NCBI RefSeq assembly: GCF_010646885.2 | Contig: NZ_CP050700.1 | Span: forward strand, 4,304,501 to 4,368,500 | Origin: Desulfopila sp. IMCC35008 | Lineage (GTDB): Bacteria; Desulfobacterota; Desulfobulbia; Desulfobulbales; Desulfocapsaceae | Reading direction: 5' to 3' | DNA length: 64,000 nucleotides | Shown here: piece after piece, positions 27,244 to 37,200 of the stretch | Numbering within the stretch: position 1 is the first letter of the stretch | How the letters are laid out: the number at the start of each line of letters is the position of its first letter | Program-made: the position numbers and the translations under genes | The notes under the pieces: model-generated | What the model was told of the DNA's origin: nothing | The model's database searches: none | What the model saw: only the letters and a program-made list of their open reading frames with translations

Positions 27244-30200
27244 TAATTATCTCCCTTAGCCTGTCAGGGAGCGAGGTGATTTGGATAGGGAACGGCTTTT
27301 CTTCAATCGATTGTGTTTTAGTATTCAAAGTAGGACCAAATGAATAGCATTCTCCTTTGCCAAGTTTCATGAGTCTCTCTTTCCAGACATCTAATTTATC
27401 ACCTGTTGCATTGGCTAATATGGTAGAATATTCTTTCATTTCAGTCTCTGCAGGCTTGAAAAAAAGCTTATGCGTAGCCATGAATAGACGATCCCGGGCC
27501 TCCTGGGGCAAATTACTCAATGTCTGTGTTGCCAATATTGCGGACAAACCAAATTTACGGCCTTCCGTAAGTATTTTAGCCAGCGGTGAATCCAGTCGAT
27601 GATCCAGATTTTGTATTTCATCAAGAACAATAGGTAAAGGCCTTTCCTCAGCGCCCTGACTTCTCGCAAAATCGTATAAATCCCATAAGATAAACTCCGT
27701 CGCCATATTAGCCAATTCTCGGGACAATCCTGCAAGTTGAAGAACGTTTACTTTAGAGCTTTGATCTGAATATATCTGTTGCCAACTGTCTCCTTCATGC
27801 CCTGAAAAAATCTTAGCCCTTCCCAACGGGGTCAGTTTATTCGCTACTGTAACCGCAGTTGCGCTGCCTTCTTCCTCAAGGTCTTCAAGGAGGCGCCCAA
27901 AATCATACCCGTCTCCATAAGATTCAACCCCATGCTCCAACACTCTGTGAAGCAAAGCTTTCTGTTGCTCCCCAAAAGAGGAATAAACTGAGGTGAAAAC
28001 ACTCGTTATTCTCCCAGCTACTGAAAAAGGATCCTCAATATCCTCAAAGTCCTCGATCATAATCCGCTGCTGCTTGAATGGATTTATTGGTAGAGGAGAT
28101 TGCTTAACAATATGCCCTGTGGGATTAACAATATCTTTGAATTCTTCCTCAAGATGATTCTTTAAGAAGCCACTAGTATAATCAACGATCACCGAATTCT
28201 GCTTAGCCCGAGCAAGCTCCATGAGAATGGCTTGAATCGCATAGGTCTTTCCGACTCCAGATTTCCCAAAAATCAAAAAATGCCTATTGGTAAGTTTTGG
28301 ATGTCCAAATTCCCAGCAAATCTCTTTCTTTACTCCACCAAGAGTTGTACCTAGAGTAATGCGATCAGGGATCTCTATCGTTTCCTCCCTTTTTCCTTCA
28401 GTATCCTGACGTTCTTGAATAGTGTCGGAATCAATCTTCATGTCTGGGAATGCTGGTTCCACATGTTCTGTTGAATCCTCCTCCATTGATTCATCGCCAG
28501 ATAATAGTTCTGAGTCACTATTCATCTCTTCTGTTGATGAACCTGTGCTCTCAGTAGAGCGGTTTTCAGACAAGTCATCCTTCTGGGTAGATGCAACCAT
28601 ACATACTCTGGCACCATCTTCTGTTGGACATTTCTCGTCACAAGACTTTTCATCAGGAAAACATAAAGGATCACTAGAGCAGGGAATCCGCTCATCCGAA
28701 GCGCTACAAAGGGGAACGATAATTCCTGCACCTGCACTAATCACATCAATGGTCAATTGACGCTCTTCAAAGGGGAAATCCCAGCTTCTCACATACTCAT
28801 AATGGGCTGTGAGACTATCCGTCCAAAATGCAACGGCCATAGCTCGCCAACAAATTTTAAACTTCCCTTCCCCTAGCAATTCTAAAGCGTGAGTAACATT
28901 TTGCTGTTGATCAGAAGGTACGCGACTTTTACTGGCAATCAAACGTTGAAGCTGCGCCCACCAATAGCGTTGATCAAAGACGCCACTACCACTTCCGTCA
29001 CAGCTTGGCTGAAAAACTGTCATTAAATGCTGCAAGCCGCTATAGAGTTGTAACCGCGCCTTTTCAAGATGAGCAGAATTTTTCAGTGCTAACTTGCATT
29101 CGATCATATGGGTATACACTACCACAGTTCCGTCACCTTGAAGAAAGGCGACAACTCGCAAGAGATCAGGACGATTAGAACTACTCGCGCTTTCAAACCA
29201 GTGAATAAAGGCATCTAAAGAAACAAGCTCATCACAAAGACACAACCCTTCACCAGATACCTCAGGCAAAGAGATACGGACAAGTGTTGCCGCAATCAAT
29301 TCTCGAATATGTCGTTCGCCCGGCCCTGTAGCCCTGACCAGAGATAGCCCGGAAAGCTCTCTCGCCTTAGCGACAAGACGATGAGCACTCTGCTCTAAAA
29401 CATTCTGCTCCTTTATCCCGCAAAGTCTACTCACCTGCCCAGCAATTTCTTTTTCAATTTCTGCTAATGTTGAACGTTCTGTAGAAATGGTGTAGTTCAG
29501 CTCCCCCCTAAACCCTAGACCTGAAGAAAAACCAATTATTTCACGTTTTCGACCCACACCATCAAGACCGGCAGCCAGCCTCTCATCCATAGCCGAGTCC
29601 AGGCAAAATACCCAGGCTGATTGTTCATGCAACTTGTCAATCAAACTACTCCAACGTTCATAGTCCCCCTTACTGATTACAATATACTCTCTACCCATAG
29701 GGTATTCAGGGTGTTTAAAATACACCCCAAGTTCTGAGTGCAAAGTAGCTAGACGAAACCTTCTATTACTAACAACTTTGGCACGTACATACAGCTGTGA
29801 AGGATGCTCATCACTGCAACGCGGCATTTCCACAATAGGAAATTTCAACGGGTGATCTAAATCAACCTGGAAACTGTCGGTTCGCTCAACATCATTGCCC
29901 ATATTCCCAACAGTTATGAAATTGATAAGCATTGTTATGTCTGCATCAAAATCATCACGACTAGCTAGCTTTAAATAATCATCAATCCCTTGATTGACGT
30001 TACTCGCAACTCTATGAGCAATAGACAACCGACAATTATGGTAATAACCGAATTTTGAAGAAGGTTCATTGACAACCTCCCAACGCTTCCTCCATTCTTG
30101 CAAATGTCTTGCAGCCTCTTGCTGCCCACTATCCAGGGTCAACAGAACCAAGGAAAAATGATAAGGAGGAGATATCAAGTTATCATCTCCACTAAGCCGT

Positions 30201-32629
30201 TCTTTTAAAAACGCATCAATTCCAGAAATAATTGTTTGAATGTTCTCTGGATTGACTACAGCAAGTGAAATCCCGTCTCGAGCATGTGGATAAACATCAA
30301 CATATTCCTCCAGTAGACGTTTAACAACGCGAGACTCCCTGCTTTCTCTAAACAATGACGAATCAGACATCTCATCATCATTTTCATCAGATCGCAGTAA
30401 AATTTTGGCCGACAATGGTGCCGAATCCTGGACAGGTGAACCAACACAATGGATCAGGCCAAGTGATTTGACAGTACTATCAAGCCGTTTACTGTCATCT
30501 GCTACTAGACCAAATAATGGATATTTAATGTCGGCCAGGTCGCAGACACTCTCCCATTGCTGTAAGGTAATCTTTAATCCACTTGTATCATTTAAAATTC
30601 TTTGCGATTTCTCTAAAAATCCATGGACGAGAAATGTCTCACGATTTCTAAGCATTTCTAGAAGAGTAGGGTGTAACCCAGTCAAGACTGCAGATGGCAA
30701 AAACTGTGCAAAGGGAGTCTTTGAATGGGCGGCATCAATTATTGAAAAAGCCTTGTACACCAAAGGGGCAAATTGATTTTTAGGGCCGACCTGGCCGTCC
30801 CTAGCCAAAAGAGTTAAAACTCTGGAATAAGAGCGGCTATATTCTTCCCATGGTTTTTCCAATGCAGCAAAATATCCATCTTGCTCTAACGACTTTAAGA
30901 AAACTCCAAAACAGTGAGACAACTCACCTAAATCCAATTTTAATAAAGCTTCATCATCAGGATTAATTTGCTGATGAACAAAAAGATTCTCTACCTGTAA
31001 TTTTTTAAAGCCAAGCTGCAGAATTCGATTAGCTTCTTCCTCATCAGAAGCTAAAAATATTTCATCATAAAACGGTACAGTGATAACAGGCAAACAAGCG
31101 CCTTGTTCTGGCATTTGCCTTCGAACTTCCTTGCTTAAATTCCACAAAGTTCTGTAGGGTTGTGTCGCTGGCAATTGCCATTGAAACTTTCGCCTAACAC
31201 TCAATTCATCATCTTCTGCCTGAAATACAATTTCAAACTGGAAACCAGGGCTCCCTGCACCTGCACGCCCTAACTGCAAATGATTGAGGTAATCTGGCAA
31301 TAATTTGCTCTCAATCGGTATATTTTGTTTTTCACCTTCAGAATCACCTTCTACTTCGATTGTAAGATTTTTTTCCAGAAACGCATCCAGTCCTCCGAGG
31401 CAACCGTTTATAAGATCCCGACCATCATCTTGGTCATCTAGGTCATGGAGAAACTTCTTACCTTCAATATGAATCTTTTTTAAAGCCTTAGCAGGCCCTA
31501 TATTGGTTTGGGTACAGCCCTTTTTAAAATCAGTCAACACCATCCAAAGAGCATTTAATACTGCTCCTAAAGGGTGAGCATCAATCTTTGTCATTGCAGG
31601 CGGGCGAGGTGGTTTTTTAGGCCCCTTCTTTCGTACTTTCAGTATCAAATCACGCACCAGTGCGAAATCGGTTTTGAGCAACCGATTCCGGGCATTTGTC
31701 TGGTTGTGACCCACATACTCTCGTAAACAGCTTAGAAGATCTTGAACATCTGCAAATTCACCAACCTCCAGAGGGTAATCTTCTTCTCCAGCATCGAACT
31801 TTTCTTGAAACAGCTCAATTTTGCCTAAAACTTTTTTACGCTCCGAGCTTTTTAAAAAATTCTGATATGTAAAAAATGCCCCTGCATCTTTTACATAGTC
31901 TACCCAACGCTTACGGGAGCGAAACGACATTTCTTGGAGTAAAGGGAGATCCCAAAAACCCAATCCTCCATACATGGACATCAAAGCCTCATTACCATCA
32001 GGTAAACCGCTCACATCAAGCTGTTCCAAAAAGTCAGAAACCCTCAATAAGTCTCCAGCCCCATTTTTATGCAACACTTTGAGAAGCTCGCCTGCTTCTT
32101 CAATCTGCTCATCCTGGGCGAAAACCGGCTCCTGCTGTTCCTGGTACAACAGCCTAACCCATGGTTCAAAAGTTTTTTTCAACCCACTCTCCCAGATAAC
32201 TTTTGAATCAACCCTAAAAAAATCATGTAAACTTGCTTGATCCCGAGCGAGGTCAACTCCAACTAGAATAATGACCAAGTAGTCATATCCAGAACCAGCC
32301 TCCCATTTCATGTTCCGGTAGTGGGTGAGTTTATCTTCTTTGTCGACCCAGCCACTCGAATCAACTTTCTGAAGATATGCACCAGTATTATGATTAGCGG
32401 AATTTTCTTGCCAACTTTGCCACAATGCCGTGCCAACCTTGAATTCAAATTGAATCTGTGCTGGATGATCACGTAAGAATTCAGAAACTGCATTTGCTAC
32501 CCGATGAATCACTTGGGGAGGTTGCGAAGAAAGGAACAACCGTAGCTCTTTTCCTCCGCTCTGCCCCATTATCATGGGACGGATCTCTTTGATGAGAAAA
32601 TCTGTTAACGTTCTGGCAAAAAGCTTCAT
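27236..32629 (-). CDS. DptH-like HerA/FtsK-type ATPase
   Basis: 1797 residues. The C-terminal motor domain has Walker A IFGKSGVGKTYAIQAI (around residue 1450), Walker B PIVLDEIQNLDHR and ILATQTLSNLPQEARDRLF, as in HerA/FtsK translocases and DptH, the helicase-like subunit of phosphorothioation-dependent restriction. The N-terminal 1250 residues are a large module without an evident enzymatic motif. A cysteine-rich segment (about 1305-1345) and a very acidic Ser/Glu linker precede the motor. The 22-bp gap to the upstream gene and the overlap with the DUF4007 gene show tight coupling. Confidence 0.75.
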   Translation of the reverse strand: MKLFARTLTDFLIKEIRPMIMGQSGGKELRLFLSSQPPQVIHRVANAVSEFLRDHPAQIQFEFKVGTALWQSWQENSANHNTGAYLQKVDSSGWVDKEDKLTHYRNMKWEAGSGYDYLVIILVGVDLARDQASLHDFFRVDSKVIWESGLKKTFEPWVRLLYQEQQEPVFAQDEQIEEAGELLKVLHKNGAGDLLRVSDFLEQLDVSGLPDGNEALMSMYGGLGFWDLPLLQEMSFRSRKRWVDYVKDAGAFFTYQNFLKSSERKKVLGKIELFQEKFDAGEEDYPLEVGEFADVQDLLSCLREYVGHNQTNARNRLLKTDFALVRDLILKVRKKGPKKPPRPPAMTKIDAHPLGAVLNALWMVLTDFKKGCTQTNIGPAKALKKIHIEGKKFLHDLDDQDDGRDLINGCLGGLDAFLEKNLTIEVEGDSEGEKQNIPIESKLLPDYLNHLQLGRAGAGSPGFQFEIVFQAEDDELSVRRKFQWQLPATQPYRTLWNLSKEVRRQMPEQGACLPVITVPFYDEIFLASDEEEANRILQLGFKKLQVENLFVHQQINPDDEALLKLDLGELSHCFGVFLKSLEQDGYFAALEKPWEEYSRSYSRVLTLLARDGQVGPKNQFAPLVYKAFSIIDAAHSKTPFAQFLPSAVLTGLHPTLLEMLRNRETFLVHGFLEKSQRILNDTSGLKITLQQWESVCDLADIKYPLFGLVADDSKRLDSTVKSLGLIHCVGSPVQDSAPLSAKILLRSDENDDEMSDSSLFRESRESRVVKRLLEEYVDVYPHARDGISLAVVNPENIQTIISGIDAFLKERLSGDDNLISPPYHFSLVLLTLDSGQQEAARHLQEWRKRWEVVNEPSSKFGYYHNCRLSIAHRVASNVNQGIDDYLKLASRDDFDADITMLINFITVGNMGNDVERTDSFQVDLDHPLKFPIVEMPRCSDEHPSQLYVRAKVVSNRRFRLATLHSELGVYFKHPEYPMGREYIVISKGDYERWSSLIDKLHEQSAWVFCLDSAMDERLAAGLDGVGRKREIIGFSSGLGFRGELNYTISTERSTLAEIEKEIAGQVSRLCGIKEQNVLEQSAHRLVAKARELSGLSLVRATGPGERHIRELIAATLVRISLPEVSGEGLCLCDELVSLDAFIHWFESASSSNRPDLLRVVAFLQGDGTVVVYTHMIECKLALKNSAHLEKARLQLYSGLQHLMTVFQPSCDGSGSGVFDQRYWWAQLQRLIASKSRVPSDQQQNVTHALELLGEGKFKICWRAMAVAFWTDSLTAHYEYVRSWDFPFEERQLTIDVISAGAGIIVPLCSASDERIPCSSDPLCFPDEKSCDEKCPTEDGARVCMVASTQKDDLSENRSTESTGSSTEEMNSDSELLSGDESMEEDSTEHVEPAFPDMKIDSDTIQERQDTEGKREETIEIPDRITLGTTLGGVKKEICWEFGHPKLTNRHFLIFGKSGVGKTYAIQAILMELARAKQNSVIVDYTSGFLKNHLEEEFKDIVNPTGHIVKQSPLPINPFKQQRIMIEDFEDIEDPFSVAGRITSVFTSVYSSFGEQQKALLHRVLEHGVESYGDGYDFGRLLEDLEEEGSATAVTVANKLTPLGRAKIFSGHEGDSWQQIYSDQSSKVNVLQLAGLSRELANMATEFILWDLYDFARSQGAEERPLPIVLDEIQNLDHRLDSPLAKILTEGRKFGLSAILATQTLSNLPQEARDRLFMATHKLFFKPAETEMKEYSTILANATGDKLDVWKERLMKLGKGECYSFGPTLNTKTQSIEEKPFPIQITSLPDRLREIIND

Positions 32630-32651
32630 CGCCTATATCCTTAAAAAGTTA

Positions 32652-34271
32652 TTATTCCTTGTCCCCAAAGGGATTTTTGACCTGAGAAACTGCATCTGAA
32701 AGAGGGATTAAAAAACCAGCAGCGAGTAAAGCATCTTCCAACCAATTTGTTTGCAGCTCTGCAATCTGAACTTCCTGCCTGGGATAAGTCCAGTTCGCAG
32801 CCTTTCTTAAATGTGAACCCGAAACAGCCATACCATAATGGAAAAACATACGGTCAGTGAAGCTGGCCAAAGTCATTGTCTCCCCCGGTGTAACCAAAGC
32901 AAGTACTAAAAACCGCAATACTTTTTCAGACATAACAAACCGAGCGCCTGCCCCAGTACGAGGAGCAATAAAGCCTATGCGCTTTCCTAAATGGACCAAA
33001 AGATCCTGACTATGTTTATCAACTTCTGTTTCTTTAATTTTATCAGTATTTGTTTCTGGAGAAAGAATAGCTGGATTCTTTACAGCACCATAAATAACCT
33101 CGCGCACTCTAACTAAATTTTGTTTTGCGGTTTCTTTGAACGCTACATCATCAAGCTGGGCTGGGGTAAGTAGCCAGGCAAATCCGTTACATCCACCAAG
33201 CATGCGTTGCTCATCCTCCATAACCATGCTATACCGAACAGCCTGAGCACAAATACTTCTCAACACTTGGAAAACACAACAGAAAGTTAGCATTTCAATC
33301 TTTTCCATGGGGTCGATAGTTGCCCGGCAGATGTTGGCAAACTCCTGTCCAAACAAATACGCCTCCTGCCAACTTTCTTCCGGACACCAGCCGCATTTGG
33401 CATCTTGTCGACCATCCCTAACTAACCTTGGAGTTTCAGGGTCAGCAGCTTCAAGCCACTGTACAATCTGAGTTATAGGTGATGTTTTCCGAAAAAGATT
33501 TTCCAATTCCTGTTCTATAGTTTGCAAGGCTCTATAGCCACTTCCTGGCTCAAAATCATACTGCTTTTCCAATGCAGCTAATTCAGGAGAGTTAAGAAAA
33601 CGCTTAAGGTTGCAAAGCTGCAAATAAAGAATTTCACCTCCACGGGCCATGAAGTCGTGATTTGAAAAAGTGAATAGCTTCTCATTCTTTTTCCTCGTTT
33701 CAATGCCTTCTAGAGCTTGATCCCAAGAAATTTCTGGATTTTTATTACCCAAAACTCGCTTCCAAATTGTCTCACCAGCAATGAGCCCCTCTCCAACCGG
33801 TAAAAAGACCTGCGTACACCAAGTACGATTCGCAGCAACTCCAACAAAACCACCAAGAAGTTGCTCCAAAAGCTCAAGGATTTGGTCTTTACTGGTGTTG
33901 TAATCCGTCTCAATCCTCTGTTTGAGGGTGGTAACTAGCTCCTCGAACCGATCCTTATGGCACGGATGTCTGGTTTCAAGTTTGGAGGAACCTAGAAAGG
34001 CAAAGAGCTTTAAGCCTAGACGTTCTTGAGGTACATACCTGAGCGGAGTGTTTATTGGCCATGCATCAATGGTATGTGAATCAGGAAAACCTGTTCCAAT
34101 CTCATTTTCATCCACTACATATTTAGGAGACAGAAAAACCAATAAAAACTCGACAAGATATTCAATCTCTGTCTGGTCTTTGTAAAACCTTCTCCCGCAG
34201 AGCTGAATTGCAGGATTATTATCATCGGTTTGATGATGGGAAAGATCTGGAAAACGCGCTATTGTCATCAC
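32652..34271 (-). CDS. protein in the DptG/SspG position, unknown fold
   Basis: 539 residues with no obvious nucleotide-binding motif. Notable blocks are NRTWCTQVFLPVGEGLI, FSNHDFMARGGEILYLQL and a C-terminal GKRIGFIAPRTGAGARFVMSEKVLRFLV. It sits between the DptF-like fusion (4-bp ATGA overlap) and the DptH-like gene, the slot that DptG occupies in DptFGH operons. The functional link is by position only. Confidence 0.5.
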   Translation of the reverse strand: MMTIARFPDLSHHQTDDNNPAIQLCGRRFYKDQTEIEYLVEFLLVFLSPKYVVDENEIGTGFPDSHTIDAWPINTPLRYVPQERLGLKLFAFLGSSKLETRHPCHKDRFEELVTTLKQRIETDYNTSKDQILELLEQLLGGFVGVAANRTWCTQVFLPVGEGLIAGETIWKRVLGNKNPEISWDQALEGIETRKKNEKLFTFSNHDFMARGGEILYLQLCNLKRFLNSPELAALEKQYDFEPGSGYRALQTIEQELENLFRKTSPITQIVQWLEAADPETPRLVRDGRQDAKCGWCPEESWQEAYLFGQEFANICRATIDPMEKIEMLTFCCVFQVLRSICAQAVRYSMVMEDEQRMLGGCNGFAWLLTPAQLDDVAFKETAKQNLVRVREVIYGAVKNPAILSPETNTDKIKETEVDKHSQDLLVHLGKRIGFIAPRTGAGARFVMSEKVLRFLVLALVTPGETMTLASFTDRMFFHYGMAVSGSHLRKAANWTYPRQEVQIAELQTNWLEDALLAAGFLIPLSDAVSQVKNPFGDKE

Positions 34272-37200
34272 ACCACCTGCAATTGTTGATTTTCAACCAG
34301 CAGCGACCTGGTATTGAGATTTCCTGTCCGATCAAGCTCAAGAAGAGTAAGTTGTTGTTCACTTTCTTTATTATTGTAGTGAGGGGAACGCAACAAATCA
34401 GACTTCAGTTTTTCAAGCCGATCTTTATAGCCAGGATTAAGCCGTTGTCCAACTTCCCCCATATCCCGCATTAAAACAAAGTCGAGAAATGGAATATCAA
34501 GCACCATCTCAGCTTTAGAAACCTGCTCTTTTAGAACCAAGCTATGGGTGAATGGTGGAAATTCTGTATTTATCTGCCGCCATTCTAACATGAAACTTGC
34601 CAATGGAATCTGAGCGACCAACAGCTGGACACTTTGCCGGTATCCCTCTTGTCGCCGCCGCAATGTGATATAAAGATGGCTCGGACGAATATTTGCTCCA
34701 AGTTGTAAACCTGTAAATTCTTCTTGCAGCACGTAGAGTATTTGCCTCAATAGATCGGCCTTTTCTTTTGCGCTAGGACCACCTGACTCAGAATCATGCC
34801 ATTTTTGCACAGCCGATAGCACCTGCGAATCAAGAAAAAATGGTAAGGCTCTTTCCTGTTGACCAAACTCGGCAAAGACATAATAAAGCCGCCTGATGGA
34901 TTGCCGTATACGTCTAGAGTTATTATCTCTCCGTAGATCTTGTCGTAATTGTCGCACCATGCTTTTTAAACCATCTTCTGACAACGACAAATGTAAATCA
35001 CCAGTCTCATTCCACAAATCACGATCAAAACTAAGAAAAGGTTTTGACCCCATTTCAAGGGCTTGTATATGTTGAATTGCTTTCAATCTATTAGCCTGCA
35101 CATCAAAACGCGGCCCTTTGTGTCCAAAAAATCGATTGCTAAAAAGATTATCCGACGGATGAGGAGGAGCTGCAGAAACCGCATGACCACGAATATTCCT
35201 ACAATCGAGCCCACCTGTCAGGCTATATGCCAAGTGGCCGGTAATCTGCCGCATGGTTAACCGGATCCCATATCCTTTAAGGCGGCGATAGACCATACTG
35301 ATTCTTTTTCGAGCTAACTGGTTTCCCTTGAGAAGAGCTACGTTTTGCTGAACAGAACAACTAGTCAAGAGGTCGCAGGTTTGGCACTTCTCCCACTCTT
35401 TATGCTCCAAAATACTGTCAAAAGCCTGCATTGCTGTGGCAATATTGTCTGTCTGTGCCAAGTTAATCAGGATGAAATTCGTGTCAAAAAGGGTGAGAGA
35501 GTGAGGATCATGACTACCAAGCCCCTTGAGCATGTCACTTTCCATTTTGGGCCAATGAACATCTTTACCCCTGGCAATCTCTTTAAAAGTAGATAACATC
35601 GTGCCGGTATTAGATATAATTAGCCAATGCTCACCACTCTTTTCCGGGTCAATTGTTTGGGCAAGGACTTCACTTCTCTCCTTTACCCCCAGCTCACTCA
35701 TATCCTTAACGATATGAATAGTCCCTTGATCGGTAACTATTCTTTCTTTAGCATCTAAAGCCTGATCAAGTGGAGCATCAAAATCAAGATTATTGGCTTT
35801 TTTGTAGAGCTCAAGCCCTATGGTGGATTTCCCATCGCCAGCGTGACCGGTGAGGATCACATGTGCACCATCTGAGCAGGTCAGCTTTTCGAAGATAAAA
35901 TCTGTCTGGGGCAAAGAAACATGAATAGAGCCGAAATAAGGATTTCGAGCTTGAGATTCAGCCAAGGAATTCTCATCCTCAGAAGTAGCGTTATGGAGGG
36001 TATTTAAATAGTGAACAAATGGATTTCTACAATAAGGATCTGTAGCTTTATCTCTCTTGGAGGATGATATAGATTTTACTATTGTTTTGGCTTTGTTCTC
36101 TTCGTCTTGATCTTCTGCTGGAAGGGGTGATAATTCTGACTCAATCACTTCTTCCTGCTCTTCAACAGCCCAGATATTCTCAAAGGCTTCTTGCATATCG
36201 CCAATTTTAGCAAACCGACTTGTTCGTTTGGGTTGTACAGCTTGATCTAGCCAATCATTTAATTTTTCAGGTAAATCAGCTATAAAATTGCAAGCAGGTT
36301 TTGGAGTCACCTCTGAGGAGGCCACACCATCATAAGGGCGCATACCACACAACCACTCAAACAGTGTTACCGCCAAAGCAAACAGATCTCCGCTTTCACA
36401 AAACTCAAAATCAACCTTTCTTAGTAGATCGGGGGCGGTATAAAGATCAGTCCCCATATATGAGCTTATCCGAGGATAGCAAGCTGTACCGAAATCAATC
36501 AGAACAGGATCAAAATCTTCCGTAAGTAGGATATTGTCTGGCTTTATGTCGTTATGCAAAAGAGGCTTTTCCCGATCGGGAGCTCTATGCATTGCCTCAA
36601 GGGCCTGCAGAAGACACCCTGCAACATGGCGAAATTCGTCCACAGAGGGACGTTGGCCCTCTGTAATCATTTCACGCATTGATGCCCCTTCCACCAGATT
36701 GGTTACGAGGAAGAACCTCCCGTCAGACCACTGCGATAAGGTATGAATATGGAGAATGTAGGGGTTTTTAAGCTGCTCCAGGTTTTGCCTTTCATCAATA
36801 ATCCTTTGACGCGGCACCTTGTGCATAAATAACTTAAGAGCAACTTGCCTGTCGCCTACCTCTCGAGCTCTATAAACCTGTGCTTCTCGACCTTGACCTA
36901 TGAATTTGACTATTTCATATACATTACAAGCATCCCCGGCCTGTAAGACCTCGTCGTTTGGGGGGGCAACTTTGCGCTCTGCTTCCTGCTCTTCGTTCTG
37001 CTTTAACAGAATCGCCAAAACTTGTTCAGCCTGCTGGATTCGCTTTGTCCGAGGAAAGCAAATCAGGGAAGTAATGAGTTCAAATAATGAGGACGAAAGA
37101 TCCTCTGCTTTCAGCTTAGCCAGTGCAGAATCGGATAAACCGCCTGTATCGATAAGATCGAGTGACTTTTCAAAAGGATCTTCACCACACAACATACGAT

